Part shown: positions 42,801 through 51,519 of the stretch, in pieces
Layout: every line of letters begins with the position of its first letter
How positions within the stretch are numbered: position 1 is the first letter of the stretch
Assembly (NCBI GenBank): GCA_013214355.1
Contig: JABSSL010000051.1
Coordinates: 1-52,742, forward strand
Source of the DNA: Saprospiraceae bacterium
Lineage (GTDB): Bacteria > Bacteroidota > Bacteroidia > Chitinophagales > Saprospiraceae
Reading direction: 5' to 3'
DNA length: 52,742 nucleotides
Notes under the pieces: generated by a model
Told to the model about the DNA's origin: nothing
What the model saw: the letters and a program-made list of their open reading frames with translations, nothing else
Databases searched by the model: none
Position numbers and translations under genes: made by a program

Positions 42801-44683
42801 TCTATGTTATCATCCTTGATGTTAAACTTACCATCGAAAAACCGACTATTCAAGGTACCTGTAATCGCTGCATTTTCATACTTGTATCCTCGGTAAGTAA
42901 AGCTTTGAATCGCTGCATTTAGATCAGCTGAAGCCGTCTTCCCGGTTAAGCCTTTTCCGTTGGTCACGGTAGAAGTAAAATTGACTATACCCAGTGTTGT
43001 ATCCTGGGACCAACGCCCCAAATCAAAATCAATTAAGCTCAAATTCCCTTTGTAGGTCGCATCACTTTTACCTCCTGGCAGCTCCATCTGCATATCCATC
43101 TTAGCCGCCCCGATATTGCTCGTTAGCAAACCGTCAGCCACAAAGTTGGTAAAATAGCCTTCGAAGAACCCCTTGAAATTAAGCCTACCCAACTGATCAA
43201 AATTCTTTGGCGGATCGAAATTCGGGATCAACTGACGAAGCGTCCGCATGTTGGTACTTAATTCATCCAAGTTCAGACTAATCAATTCCCCTCTGCGCGT
43301 AGTTAGATTACGGGCATCAAATCGACCTCGAATCGTAGTATTGCCGCCCACACCCGCCATTTGAATATTGAGATCTCGTCCTCTTAGGTTATTCACTCTA
43401 CCACGAATCTGACCATCTATATCTAAAACCTCATTCGCATTGGCACTAAAAAAATTGTTTCTTTTCAAAGAAGGAGCAAATACCATGATATCCCGCAAGG
43501 CTATCGAAGACTCATTAAAACCGACTCGCATGGTGACAGAGTCGGGGAAGGTTGTATAATCGTAGAAATCATTGTAGGAAAAGGATAGTCTATCTCGAAT
43601 CACACTGTAAGGTGTCTTAAAGTACATCCCTTCGATCTCAAGTTGCTGTGGCGATATGCAGGCATAATCAGCCTGCCAATCTTCGAGTACAAAACCGCTA
43701 CTATCTTGAAAAGACATATGTCTTAATTCTCCCTCATACTTCTCTTCATAATATTCGAAATGGAGGATTTCCATATCTATATCAAACACCTCCATATGTT
43801 TATAATCCAGCTGATCAGGAGGGGTGAGTTTTTCAGGTGAATTCCGATAATTATGTAAGGCGAAGTAACCACCTTCCATCTGGAATTCGTCAATACTGTA
43901 GTAGAAATAGGTAGGCTGAAAAGCTAGCGTATCTGCCAAGGCTAGCAAGCGTTCATCTTCGGCAAAAACAGCCTCAATATTTGGACCTCTAGCAATATCA
44001 TCTAGTAAAACGCTGGGCCTCCGAACTTTTACAGTTCCAAGTTCCAAATGGGCATTAGCCAAGTCCAGGCTTTTTATATCAATCTGAGCCCCATCTAGGT
44101 GGACGGTATGAACTTGTCCTCGATCCTCATCCTCCTTCACATAGGTCAGATCATTAATGGAGAGATAACGCACCTCCAATGGAAGCCCTCCTTTTTTTTC
44201 TTTCTTCTTATTCTTTTCTTTTGGGGATAGACGCTGAATGGCTACCTGCAGGGAATTGGTCATGTCGCCCGTCTTTCGTCTTTGAAAGAGCTGGGTATTG
44301 TTGAGGCGTATGGCCTCTATGCCCAATCCATTCCGCAAAAGGCTGATGGGATTCAAATCGAAATCCACCACCAGTTCCTCAGCAAATAACAAGGTATCTT
44401 GATAAATATCTTCAATATAGAAATTGCGGAGACTGAGCTTATCAAAGAAGGAAAGGTATAAATAGTCTAGTTCTACTCGACTATCCAATTGTTTCCCGAT
44501 GCCATTGGTGAGTCGATTAGCGGTCCAATTTTGGACGCCAGGAACTTGAAAGGTCAGAAATAGCAAAAGAAAGAGGCCAATGAGCAGGAGACTAAATCTC
44601 TTGAACCACTTCCAAATAAAAAGCAAAGCCAGACGTAAGTCCTTCTTCGGCAGTTCTTTTTCTATTTGCTTTTCTTCTTCCAT
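39803..44683 (-). CDS. tamB: TamB-like translocation and assembly module protein
   Basis: 1626 residues. TamB/AsmA-family proteins bridge the inner and outer membranes and move lipids or help assemble outer-membrane proteins. A cytoplasmic start is followed by one transmembrane helix (~30-48, LLLIGLFLLLFLTF). Then comes an AsmA-like stretch and about 1100 residues of regular beta strands that would form the long lipid-lined groove. The C-terminal TamB/DUF490 domain (~1150-1600) includes GRGNIRLIMPRGRDFQMYGDYTIERGDYLFTLYNVVNKDF. Also here are the QLQTYTDNKLRLLKQNQDELNRQVFGLIVVQQFLP segment and the terminal beta strands. The partner TamA/Omp85 is not in the window. The next gene overlaps by 14 bp. 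Confidence 0.9.
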   Translation of the reverse strand: MEEEKQIEKELPKKDLRLALLFIWKWFKRFSLLLIGLFLLLFLTFQVPGVQNWTANRLTNGIGKQLDSRVELDYLYLSFFDKLSLRNFYIEDIYQDTLLFAEELVVDFDLNPISLLRNGLGIEAIRLNNTQLFQRRKTGDMTNSLQVAIQRLSPKEKNKKKEKKGGLPLEVRYLSINDLTYVKEDEDRGQVHTVHLDGAQIDIKSLDLANAHLELGTVKVRRPSVLLDDIARGPNIEAVFAEDERLLALADTLAFQPTYFYYSIDEFQMEGGYFALHNYRNSPEKLTPPDQLDYKHMEVFDIDMEILHFEYYEEKYEGELRHMSFQDSSGFVLEDWQADYACISPQQLEIEGMYFKTPYSVIRDRLSFSYNDFYDYTTFPDSVTMRVGFNESSIALRDIMVFAPSLKRNNFFSANANEVLDIDGQIRGRVNNLRGRDLNIQMAGVGGNTTIRGRFDARNLTTRRGELISLNLDELSTNMRTLRQLIPNFDPPKNFDQLGRLNFKGFFEGYFTNFVADGLLTSNIGAAKMDMQMELPGGKSDATYKGNLSLIDFDLGRWSQDTTLGIVNFTSTVTNGKGLTGKTASADLNAAIQSFTYRGYKYENAAITGTLNSRFFDGKFNIKDDNIDFKFNGELDFTDSIPNYIFEATVTKLDLKRLNLSKKDLIIGAKLDLDLSTNRISDMIGSAELTDVIILENQEKEYRVDSLIVQSRVDALGENHVQVKSEILSADFNGEYDVEQLPNTLLYFVENHYPRFANRLNIRGKIDSNQIANNFDFKILIQDSKNLNQLLLPSLGPIQNAEVEGYYKGQREEMYLIVEIPSLKFNTVDFRDFTFRFDAKSDNASVSLVIDSTVVNDKTPFGQAYITSILNPDTLDFGLTYTQRNSYVEGLKIDGLLYLPDSQNYKIQFKPSTLEIMENRWDLSKDNSVVFGKNYLNTRNFKLSNGRRVVEFNKEEENEISLKVTNFDFAFIDEIWDYDPLDFRGEFDAEVFVGDVFQLEDIRLSVAADTFFINERDFGGLQLQADASNVKSQLNTFLSVTRDTMQLIGDGIINLANKGGKPSNTLPTDEQAGYYDFGIDFSGYPLDIAEFWIGESVSGMRGDFWSNLRISGRGEPNISGEILVYDGAVTVDFLQTEYTFDRGLVTVDNELFDASKTVIYDKYGHSAELKGGISHHHLRNLGLKASLHTKRFLALDTKKGDNELFYGHALGAGDVFFYGDFKQPNIYINASAGDSTKITIPVSYDVETSPIDEIRFVSRNSKKEEEVTNNPELVSGLSLEMDLVVTEEAEMELIFDEQAGDIIRGNGRGNIRLIMPRGRDFQMYGDYTIERGDYLFTLYNVVNKDFSIKRGGKITWDGDPFGAKIKLEASYKDLETPVSNFIQEYLSGVDATTKNEAYNATDVDLTLQLEGELLRPLINFDIAFPSLTGQLQTYTDNKLRLLKQNQDELNRQVFGLIVVQQFLPSGLAFNGGTVLYNTMSEFLSNQLSLLVTRLFSDQDIDFDFNYRQYRSTDLGDGQDLLGGDEFEVSVRKRINDRLSIEVGGNVDIGTVASSSSIGGNGTFVGNDIVIEYVINDARTLKLRVYQRLEPEIGGVRRLQVGAGLSYRRQFNKFNEFLKNMKRDANR

Positions 44684-44869
44684 CTACTACTAGGCCGGAA
44701 AATGATGCGTAGAACCACTTCCGCGTTTGAACCAATGTAATGTGAACGCAATAAGATCTATTCTCAGACTACCTCACCATATCTATCGGCTGCAATACTG
44801 CTATTAATAGAACCTCTGAATACTTGCTTTTTATCAGCTTTTCGTTGTATTTAACGCTTTCTTGACGTT

Positions 44870-45838
44870 TTACCCTACAATCTCCTCAATGAACCGGTAA
44901 GCTCGACGCTCCGACCAATAGGGAGTACTGGAATCAAATTGCCCAAAACCTACATGTCCACCGTACTCCGGGCGTTCAAAAAAGAGATATGGACTTTTTC
45001 TCGCTATTTCCTCTGGATAACACGCTGCACTTAAAAAGGTGTCATCACTTGCATTAACTAATAATGCGGGGATCTTGATCGCATCAAGTATTTGCAGACT
45101 ATTCGCTTTATCGTAATAATCTGCCCCATCTTTGAATCCGTGTATAGGCCCGGTAAACCAATCATCAAACTCGTAAAATGATTTTGGCATTTTGGTGGGC
45201 ATCTGCACTTTCCCGGGGAATTGTTTGGCCTTGACTACCGCTTTTGCGTTGAGGGTTTTTAAAAACCTTCGCAAATATAAATAATTAAACCATCTATGGA
45301 TCTCTGTATTTGCGGTAGCGATATCACAGGGGACCGAAAAGGCTACAGCTGCCTTTAACCAAGTCGGAGGGGAATTAGCCACCTCTGCCAAAAGCCTGAG
45401 GGTTAGATTGCCTCCTAGTGAAAATCCAACGATCACTACGGACTCATACTTCCCTTCCTTGTTAAGGTGTGACAAAACCTCATGGACATCCCCGGTGGCA
45501 GCCATATGGTAAGTTTGCAGCTTAAGATTAGTTTCGCCACTGCATCCACGGTAATTCATACCAAGCCCATCCCATCCTTGCTGGTTGAAGTATTTAATCA
45601 TGCCTCGGATATAGGCACGATCAGCTTGCCCTTCAAGTCCATGCAGCGCCAAGACTAGCTTTTTCGATCCCACCCTAGACCAATCTAGATCCAAAAAATC
45701 TCCATCAGAAGTTGAAATTCTTTCCCGGGTGTATGTCAAATCTTTCACAGACCTGACCAAGGCGGGGTAAATGGTATTGAAAAAGGTATTTCGAAATGGC
45801 CCGGTGGCTTGGTAATCGGAAGTAGTAATTAATGGCAC
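44870..45838 (-). CDS. YheT-like alpha/beta hydrolase
   Basis: 322 residues. Family of esterase-like hydrolases with unknown natural substrate. The nucleophile elbow is GFSLGGN (Ser in the middle), preceded by the oxyanion region LALHGLEGQADRAYIRG and MNYRGCSGETN, as is typical of YheT. The catalytic Asp is probably in LLVNASDDTFLS and the His in YGGHVGFG near the C-terminus, so the triad looks complete. No signal peptide. It is 172 bp after the three-helix protein gene on the same strand and may be in the folP transcript; that stretch shows no terminator or other gene. Confidence 0.92.
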   Translation of the reverse strand: MPLITTSDYQATGPFRNTFFNTIYPALVRSVKDLTYTRERISTSDGDFLDLDWSRVGSKKLVLALHGLEGQADRAYIRGMIKYFNQQGWDGLGMNYRGCSGETNLKLQTYHMAATGDVHEVLSHLNKEGKYESVVIVGFSLGGNLTLRLLAEVANSPPTWLKAAVAFSVPCDIATANTEIHRWFNYLYLRRFLKTLNAKAVVKAKQFPGKVQMPTKMPKSFYEFDDWFTGPIHGFKDGADYYDKANSLQILDAIKIPALLVNASDDTFLSAACYPEEIARKSPYLFFERPEYGGHVGFGQFDSSTPYWSERRAYRFIEEIVG

Positions 45839-46010
45839 GTGCCTAGTTCATTAAGTCCTCAATCAAATCCTTGAACTTGAAAATAATTCCTCTTAAGAGA
45901 TCAAACCATTTTCGAATTCAATGTCCAAAATTTCATCAAGGAAGTTTAGAGTATGTAGATTTTCCATTTTCATCGCAAAGCAAGACCCCAAGTGAGGCTC
46001 GTGTATATAC

Positions 46011-47405
46011 CTACTTGAAGTTAGGTTCCACTCTTTTAATGGACAATTGCAAATCAAAATTATCCTCGTACAACTGAGCCCGAGAAGCAGCAACAATGCT
46101 ATCTGACATCATCTGATCCACAAATACATAATAAGACTGCGCAGCAGAGAAACAACCTTCCCAAATAGCTCCAGAATCGATATTTCGTGCTGCCAACTCT
46201 CTCAGGTCTCTCATGGCACTGGTCAAATCACCACTGAGACGATAGACTAGCAAAAAGTGATCAGTGTCAGACCTGTAAAACCGTTCACAGTCGTAGTACA
46301 AAATATCTTCTCCCCCATTGATGCTTAAAATAATTTCGCCTTGTTGTGCTTCTGACGAGGAATGCTCAGTCAGATCGATTTCCACCAAATCACTTAATTC
46401 AAAATCCGCATTGAAGGGAACAACCGGTGCATCAATAATTAAGGTTCTTGGCTCCCCGTCTAGACTGGATTGTTTTGCCTCCATTTCACTTTCGTGCAAA
46501 ATTTCATCGACATATACCACGGGGCGTTTGGTCCATTCTAAGTACAGCATTCCACTAATTACAGATATAGCTAGCACACATAACATTTGTTGGTGGTAAT
46601 AATGCCGTTTAAATCGCTGGGTTTCACCGATCACCGGTGCAATCCAATTCTTTAAATTCCCATTGAAGGCAGCTAACCATTTGGTGTAGCCACTGGTACG
46701 AAAGTTCGACCGAAGATCGTCCAGCCCAATGAAATTCACCATCTTTCGCTTTAGCAATTGCTCTTTTGCTGGCGTGGCTAGGAGGCGAGCGGTCCGGTCC
46801 GGATGAATCACGATCATGCCAAATCCATTATTGACGCATTGTTCTCTTAGCTCCTCCTTATACTTGGTTTCATCGGGCGCAAATACATCTTCACCAATAG
46901 CAATCCATTGCTCATCGGCATGATATCGCTTAAACTGCTCGATGGCATAGATGTAATGGTATCGAAATTGTCTCCGGAAAAAAAGCTGATAAAAAAGAAA
47001 ACTTCCTACTAGGCAGGCTAACATAGAAAATACACGCCAGTGGATACCGTCAGTATGAAGCGCATACGTCCCATCGAAATGTGTCCATACCACCATAGTA
47101 GTAGTACAGAGAAGACTAAAGGTGACGGCATCCCATACTAGCAAGGTTCGCTGAATCCGATAGAAGACTTCCTCCTTCGTTTCCCTTGCGGTAGCCTCTA
47201 CCGTTGCGGTGAAGAAACCTCCGTCTTCTTTGGGAAACCGAAGCATACCGTCTGCCACAATACCTCCTTCCCCACGCATATCGAGTTGAACCTTCGTCTC
47301 TCCACTGCGAGGTCGGTACTTGTAGTGGGTCTTGAGGAAACTAACAGCTGCATGTTTGATATCCTCTTCCCCCAAAAACATCAATGGTTTTCCAACTGGC
47401 TCCAT
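46011..47405 (-). CDS. Three-helix membrane protein of unknown function
   Basis: 464 residues. I do not recognise the family. The N-terminal ~90 residues are soluble: a helix EEDIKHAAVSFLKTHYKYRP, a strand turn VQLDMRGEGGIVADGMLRF, then GGFFTATVEATARET. The acidic residues spaced as D...D(G)...E-x-T recall, weakly, nuclease-like folds. Two transmembrane helices follow (~90-112 and ~127-147), a cytoplasmic region with GEDVF...GFGMIVIHPDRTARLLATP, a third helix (~280-297), and a long exported C-terminal half with an SPOR-like end (FSAAQSYYVFVDQMMSDSIVAASRAQLYEDNFDL). The start overlaps the end of folP by 25 bp, so it is in the folP transcript. Confidence 0.7.
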   Translation of the reverse strand: MEPVGKPLMFLGEEDIKHAAVSFLKTHYKYRPRSGETKVQLDMRGEGGIVADGMLRFPKEDGGFFTATVEATARETKEEVFYRIQRTLLVWDAVTFSLLCTTTMVVWTHFDGTYALHTDGIHWRVFSMLACLVGSFLFYQLFFRRQFRYHYIYAIEQFKRYHADEQWIAIGEDVFAPDETKYKEELREQCVNNGFGMIVIHPDRTARLLATPAKEQLLKRKMVNFIGLDDLRSNFRTSGYTKWLAAFNGNLKNWIAPVIGETQRFKRHYYHQQMLCVLAISVISGMLYLEWTKRPVVYVDEILHESEMEAKQSSLDGEPRTLIIDAPVVPFNADFELSDLVEIDLTEHSSSEAQQGEIILSINGGEDILYYDCERFYRSDTDHFLLVYRLSGDLTSAMRDLRELAARNIDSGAIWEGCFSAAQSYYVFVDQMMSDSIVAASRAQLYEDNFDLQLSIKRVEPNFK

Positions 47406-48223
47406 AGTTTTATTACTTCGTTAGCCTCCCTCACGTCATGAACTCTTAGAATCTTACTGCCTTGCTGCAGAGCTACCATGTGTAAGGCCGCAGTACCGAT
47501 CAAGGCTTCCGTAGCCTCTACCTCAAGCAGCTTATAGATCATGGATTTTCGAGAAAGCCCGGCCAATATGGGTAATCCGAGCACCTTAAAAACATGTAAA
47601 GATCGCAATAATGTGTAGTTGTGCTCGATTGACTTCCCAAAACCAAAGCCCGGATCAATAACAATGTCCTTTACGCCCAAGGTCCTCAATTCTCCTACTT
47701 TTTCCACGAAAAAGTCGAATACCTCTTCAATTACATTATCATAAGTGGGTTGTGCCTGCATATTGCTAGGTTTTCCCTGCATATGCATCAAAACATAAGG
47801 TACATTCAAATTAGATACGGTCGAAAATAAATGCTCATCTAATGAACCTGCTGAGATATCATTAATTAACCCTACTCCCTCTGCCACACCGGCCATTGCC
47901 ACTTCGCTCCTAACGGTATCTAAGGAAATAATCGATTGGGGAAAATGAGCCTTGATCGCTTTGATAATCGGTACCACCCGATCTAGCTCTTCCTGTACAT
48001 TGATAATCTCCGCGCCGGGTCGAGAGGACATGCCTCCTACATCAAGAATGGTTGCTCCCGCTTCCACATGCTTTTCTGCTAACTGCAACGCTTGCTCGAC
48101 TGAACCAGCGCGACTATCCGCATAGAAAGAATCAGGGGTTACGTTTATAATGCCCATCACGATTGGACTACTTAAGTCCAAAAGGATGCCGTTACAGTTT
48201 AGAGTCGTATGCTGATCGATCAT
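47381..48223 (-). CDS. folP: Dihydropteroate synthase
   Basis: 280 residues. Joins p-aminobenzoate to dihydropterin pyrophosphate in folate synthesis; the target of sulfonamides. The TIM barrel shows MGIINVTPDSFYADSR (first signature), ATILDVGGMSSRPGAE (pterin site), SIISLDTVRSEVA, INDISAG, VLMHMQGKP, DIVIDPGFGFGKSIEHN and LAGLSRKSMI, all typical. Length is standard. It leads a minus-strand run with the three-helix protein and perhaps the YheT-like hydrolase. Its promoter is at 48291-48321. Confidence 0.97.
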   Translation of the reverse strand: MIDQHTTLNCNGILLDLSSPIVMGIINVTPDSFYADSRAGSVEQALQLAEKHVEAGATILDVGGMSSRPGAEIINVQEELDRVVPIIKAIKAHFPQSIISLDTVRSEVAMAGVAEGVGLINDISAGSLDEHLFSTVSNLNVPYVLMHMQGKPSNMQAQPTYDNVIEEVFDFFVEKVGELRTLGVKDIVIDPGFGFGKSIEHNYTLLRSLHVFKVLGLPILAGLSRKSMIYKLLEVEATEALIGTAALHMVALQQGSKILRVHDVREANEVIKLWSQLENH

Positions 48224-48290
48224 TCAAATACGTTAATTAATGCAAGTTGTGATTCATCATACAGAGGCCAATTGCGTCCTACAACGACGG

Positions 48291-48321
48291 CAAAACTAAA
48301 CGCTCTCTTCTGCTTTTACAA
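48291..48321 (-). promoter_or_regulatory. folP promoter
   Basis: On the minus strand: TTG (48321-48319), 20 nt, TAGTTTTG (48298-48291), a full match to the Bacteroidota consensus. It lies about 70 bp upstream of the folP start codon. Confidence 0.75.
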
Positions 48322-48604
48322 TATCTTCCTTTCTTGTCATCATTCATCCCAACTTAGGTTAATTGGGGTAAATTTAGACAAGGGGTAGGATAATGACAAA
48401 CTTCTTTGAAACTCAATTCGGGAACTAATGGCAGATCGAGACCTCCCCTTCGAAGATTTTGCAGTATAAATTAGTGTGTCTTTTAGAGGTGTAAGCGCGA
48501 CTTGTATTTATCGGGTTTTCTGCGAGTTAAACATAAGAAAACTTGCTTTATTGAAGGCAATACCTAATATTGTTGTCGATTCAAGCGCCTCCGTATACCG
48601 GTAC
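48322..48604. other. Gene-free stretch upstream of folP
   Basis: No ORF, RNA or repeat that I can support. It separates the folP promoter from the minus-strand terminator at 48605-48634. Confidence 0.4.
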
Positions 48605-48634
48605 AAAAAAAGTCATTGACGTATCAATGACTTT
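48605..48634 (-). terminator. Intrinsic terminator on the minus strand without a gene before it
   Basis: AAAGTCATTGA (48609-48619) and TCAATGACTTT (48624-48634) form a perfect 11-bp stem with a CGTA loop. Read on the minus strand it ends in seven T, continuing to 48605. The genes to its right are all on the plus strand, so it must end a minus-strand transcript that starts in 48635-48813 or inside the DUF4230 gene. Confidence 0.7.
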
Positions 48635-48691
48635 CAAAGATCAACTAACCTTCATCCTTTTGGATATATGCAATTTCTTAAGTAATTACTG

Positions 48692-48724
48692 TCCAGTTGG
48701 TTTTACAGTACCTACACAACTGGA
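48692..48724. repeat. 8-bp inverted repeat upstream of the DUF4230 gene
   Basis: TCCAGTTG (48692-48699) and CAACTGGA (48717-48724), perfect, with a 17-nt loop. It could be part of a minus-strand RNA that ends at 48605 or a leader structure of the plus-strand gene. The rest of 48635-48813 shows no coding frame I believe. Confidence 0.4.
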
Positions 48725-48813
48725 TAATAATACCAGAGAATACACTAATAACGTTTGGAAAATGCAGAGCGCTGCTACATCTTTACTTTTTTAACTCTCT
48801 TAAAATATAAGCC

Positions 48814-49992
48814 ATGTCAGGAGGATCAAGTTCACTTACCTCGCGCCTAAATGTTACTCGCCTCTTAGTGGTCATCCTGATCATAAGCTTTCTGGCCTTG
48901 GTTTGGTATAAGTACAAAGACGTAAATCCTCCGGGTTACACCAATGTCCCCGTGGAATACCAAGTCAAATATCTTCCCGCAGATTTTAAGATTGACATCA
49001 ACCCAGATGATGCATTGGCTATTTTGACCAACCCTAGAAGATACAAGCGGGAATTCAATGAACTCGTCTATGATCTAAATACCTCTATCCTAAATCATGT
49101 AAGTAATCGTATGGGCTTAAGCAAAACCCAGAAAGGCTTAGCTATTCAAGAGTATGAAAAACAACATGCCTACATGCGAGATATGTATTACGATGATTTT
49201 TTAGCCCTGAGCGATACTACATCTGCTTTATATCAAACATGGTATGATAATCATTCCACTAGTGCTATCGAGGTTATCTATCAGGTGGCTTCTAAATACA
49301 CTTGTTCTATTGTGAATCTGGTAATTTCTTCCGTCGTACAGACCAAAGATGGGGTATTCTTAGCAAAGGGCATGGAAGTCAATACGCCTTGTGGGATCGC
49401 ACTTTCTGAAGCTTTACAACCCTTCGTAAAGGAAATGGAAAACCGGGCTGCTATAGAGGATTTTGCCAAATCTAAGGGACTATTGCAAGAAAAGATCCAA
49501 AAGGCAATTGCGGAATTAGCTACGATGGAGGTGCAAGACAAAAAAGGGATCACCAAGCAGCTACAGTCTAAGATCTGGGGGTTCTCTGTATCTTCCTCTG
49601 ATATAGAAATTACCGCCATCAGTATTTTGAAGGTAGGTTTCAAATTACAGGACTACATGACCATAGATCTGAATGCGCGAAACAACATTGTGACCGTAAC
49701 TTTAGCGGAACCTCAAATATTATCTCATGAAGTATATCCCAAAATTGAAAAATTGGATATCGGTTGGCTTCGTGAGGTGGAAGAAATCAATTTAAACGAA
49801 AGCTTTAATGTACTCCGAGAAGAATTCCGTAGAGAAGCGTATGAAAGTGACATCATGGATCAAGCCAAAAACCAGGCAGTAGAAATAATGAATACGATGT
49901 TTGCCCCGCTCGTTAGCGCCATGAACAATAAATATCAGTTGCGCGTTAGATTCCAAAAAACAGAAGAACAGGAATCACAAGATCTATCATAG
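48814..49992 (+). CDS. DUF4230-like membrane-anchored protein
   Basis: 392 residues. One N-terminal transmembrane helix (~15-33, LLVVILIISFLALVWY), then an extracytoplasmic body. A helical region follows (~75-140). The last third, SSDIEITAISILKVGFKLQDYMTIDLNARNNIVTVTLAEPQILSHEVYPKIEKLDIGW with the helical end, resembles the DUF4230 domain of Bacteroidota: the strand-turn giving VTLAEPQILSHE and the ~110-residue layout fit. Function unknown. It is the first gene of a pair with the TPMT-like methyltransferase (3-bp gap). Confidence 0.65.
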   Translation: MSGGSSSLTSRLNVTRLLVVILIISFLALVWYKYKDVNPPGYTNVPVEYQVKYLPADFKIDINPDDALAILTNPRRYKREFNELVYDLNTSILNHVSNRMGLSKTQKGLAIQEYEKQHAYMRDMYYDDFLALSDTTSALYQTWYDNHSTSAIEVIYQVASKYTCSIVNLVISSVVQTKDGVFLAKGMEVNTPCGIALSEALQPFVKEMENRAAIEDFAKSKGLLQEKIQKAIAELATMEVQDKKGITKQLQSKIWGFSVSSSDIEITAISILKVGFKLQDYMTIDLNARNNIVTVTLAEPQILSHEVYPKIEKLDIGWLREVEEINLNESFNVLREEFRREAYESDIMDQAKNQAVEIMNTMFAPLVSAMNNKYQLRVRFQKTEEQESQDLS

Positions 49993-49995
49993 CGC

Positions 49996-50586
49996 ATGCA
50001 GCCAAAATTTTCAGCCAACTATTGGGAAAATCGATATAAAGAAAGTAATACCCCCTGGGACATTGGTTACGTTTCTCCTCCCCTATTACATTACTTTGAA
50101 ACCCTCCAAGACAAATCGCTCCGCATCTTAATTCCTGGGGCCGGACGAGCCTACGAGGCTTTATTCCTACATAGAGCTGGATTTAGCCAGGTTTGGGTTT
50201 GTGACTGGGCACAAGAATCCTTTGTGCATTTACAAAAGGAAGCTCCTGATTTCCCGAAAAATGGTATGCTCGTCGGAGATTTCTTTGAGTTGGAAATGGA
50301 AGTGGATCTTATTGTGGAGCAAACCTTTTTTTGTGCATTACCCAGGTCCCGACGTAAAGACTATGTAGAGCAAATGTTCCGGTTATTAGCCCCCAATGGC
50401 AAATTGGTAGGTTTACTTTTTGCTGGGGAATTTCCTCATGCTGGTCCACCCTTTGGTGGTTCTGAGGCGGAGTATAGACAACTACTCGATGCTCACTTTG
50501 AAATCCATCAAATGCATCTAGCCCCTGACTCGATAAAGCCAAGATTAGGCAGAGAGTTATTTTTTGAGGCCCAAAAGATGGATTAA
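49996..50586 (+). CDS. TPMT-like SAM-dependent methyltransferase
   Basis: 196 residues, the standard size. Thiopurine methyltransferase-type fold, which in bacteria methylates thiol or halide compounds. It shows YWENRYKESNTPWDIGYVSPPLLHYFE (family start), the SAM loop ILIPGAGRAYEALFLHRAGF, CDWAQESF, VDLIVEQTFFCALPRSRRKDYVEQMF and LFAGEFPHAGPPFGGSEAEY. The substrate is not known. It directly follows the DUF4230 gene and is probably co-transcribed. Confidence 0.9.
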   Translation: MQPKFSANYWENRYKESNTPWDIGYVSPPLLHYFETLQDKSLRILIPGAGRAYEALFLHRAGFSQVWVCDWAQESFVHLQKEAPDFPKNGMLVGDFFELEMEVDLIVEQTFFCALPRSRRKDYVEQMFRLLAPNGKLVGLLFAGEFPHAGPPFGGSEAEYRQLLDAHFEIHQMHLAPDSIKPRLGRELFFEAQKMD

Positions 50587-50595
50587 GCCCCTTAT

Positions 50596-50628
50596 TTGAA
50601 TTCAGTCTAAATAAATTTTGTACCTTTG
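50596..50628 (+). promoter_or_regulatory. Promoter of the response regulator gene
   Basis: TACCTTTG at 50621-50628 is a full match to the -7 consensus; TTG at 50596-50598 is 22 nt away. The start codon is ~27 nt further on. Confidence 0.6.
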
Positions 50629-50654
50629 CGATGTAATTGGAAAACAGTAAAGCC

Positions 50655-51308
50655 ATGTTGTCGACTAACATCCTTTTAGCAGATCCAGAACATCTGACTC
50701 GCATCGGTTTGAGAGCACTAGTATCCAGTATTGATGGGTTGCAGATCGTCAGTGAGGTCAACAATGAGGATGAACTATTAAAGGAACTGATCCAGAAGTC
50801 GCCAGATATAGTAGTTGTAGACTACAACCATCCTTCCCTTTTTCAGCCCTCCTCCATTTCTAGGATCAAGAAACAGTTACCGGAGACCAAGATTATGGTC
50901 ATCACTTCAGACAATAATAAGGCAAATATTTATCGAGTTCTTGAGCTTGGTGTCAATAGTTTTCTGACCAAGACCTGTGACGAGACGGAATTTGTCGATG
51001 CTTTCAAAGCGGTGATTAAGGGGGAAAAATTCTTCTGTACCCGCATCCTGGACTATTTGTTGGAAAAATCATTTTCCCGTCCGGAACCGGTCGCTACTAC
51101 ACCACTGACCCCACGAGAAATAGAGATTGTCCGTTTGATTGCTAAGGGACTGATTGCCAAGGAGATTGGTAGCGAATTAAATCTTAGCACCCATACTATA
51201 TACACTCACCGAAAGAAGATTATGCGTAAGCTCAGCATCAGCTCTTCCTCTGAATTAGTGATGTACGCCTTGAATGTGGGAATCATTGAAAGCCCTCTAC
51301 CTAAGTAA
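50655..51308 (+). CDS. LuxR/NarL-type response regulator
   Basis: 217 residues from the ATG at 50655; an in-frame TTG 18 bp before adds six residues and is less likely. Receiver domain (~1-120): the acidic pocket is ADPE, the phospho-acceptor is D56 in IVVVDYNHP, and the conserved lysine is K106 in FLTKT. The GerE/LuxR helix-turn-helix (~148-205) reads LTPREIEIVRLIAKGLIAKEIGSELNLSTHTIYTHRKKIMRKL. It is a DNA-binding regulator; no sensor kinase lies nearby, so the partner is unknown. Its own promoter is seen at 50596-50628. Confidence 0.93.
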   Translation: MLSTNILLADPEHLTRIGLRALVSSIDGLQIVSEVNNEDELLKELIQKSPDIVVVDYNHPSLFQPSSISRIKKQLPETKIMVITSDNNKANIYRVLELGVNSFLTKTCDETEFVDAFKAVIKGEKFFCTRILDYLLEKSFSRPEPVATTPLTPREIEIVRLIAKGLIAKEIGSELNLSTHTIYTHRKKIMRKLSISSSSELVMYALNVGIIESPLPK

Positions 51309-51519
51309 AGGAGGCCTCACCCTAACAGATAGCTACCGTTACCTGTCAATTAGGCTAATTTTAAAATAGATTTGACATATTACAACATTTGATACACTGT
51401 CTTCGTTTTGATTATACTTTTCACTTGCAAACTTGTACAAGTGATTGATTTCATGTACCTTACCCCTTTCATAACTTTCACATTTTTGGCACATTTCAGT
51501 TAAATTTAACTTGCTATCT

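Noticed and set aside
48570-48794. 74-codon plus-strand frame
   Set aside because: Runs through the perfect minus-strand terminator stem and the second hairpin; no homology recognised.
49281-49643. 120-codon frame antisense to the DUF4230 gene
   Set aside because: Shadow of a well-supported coding frame; no motif.
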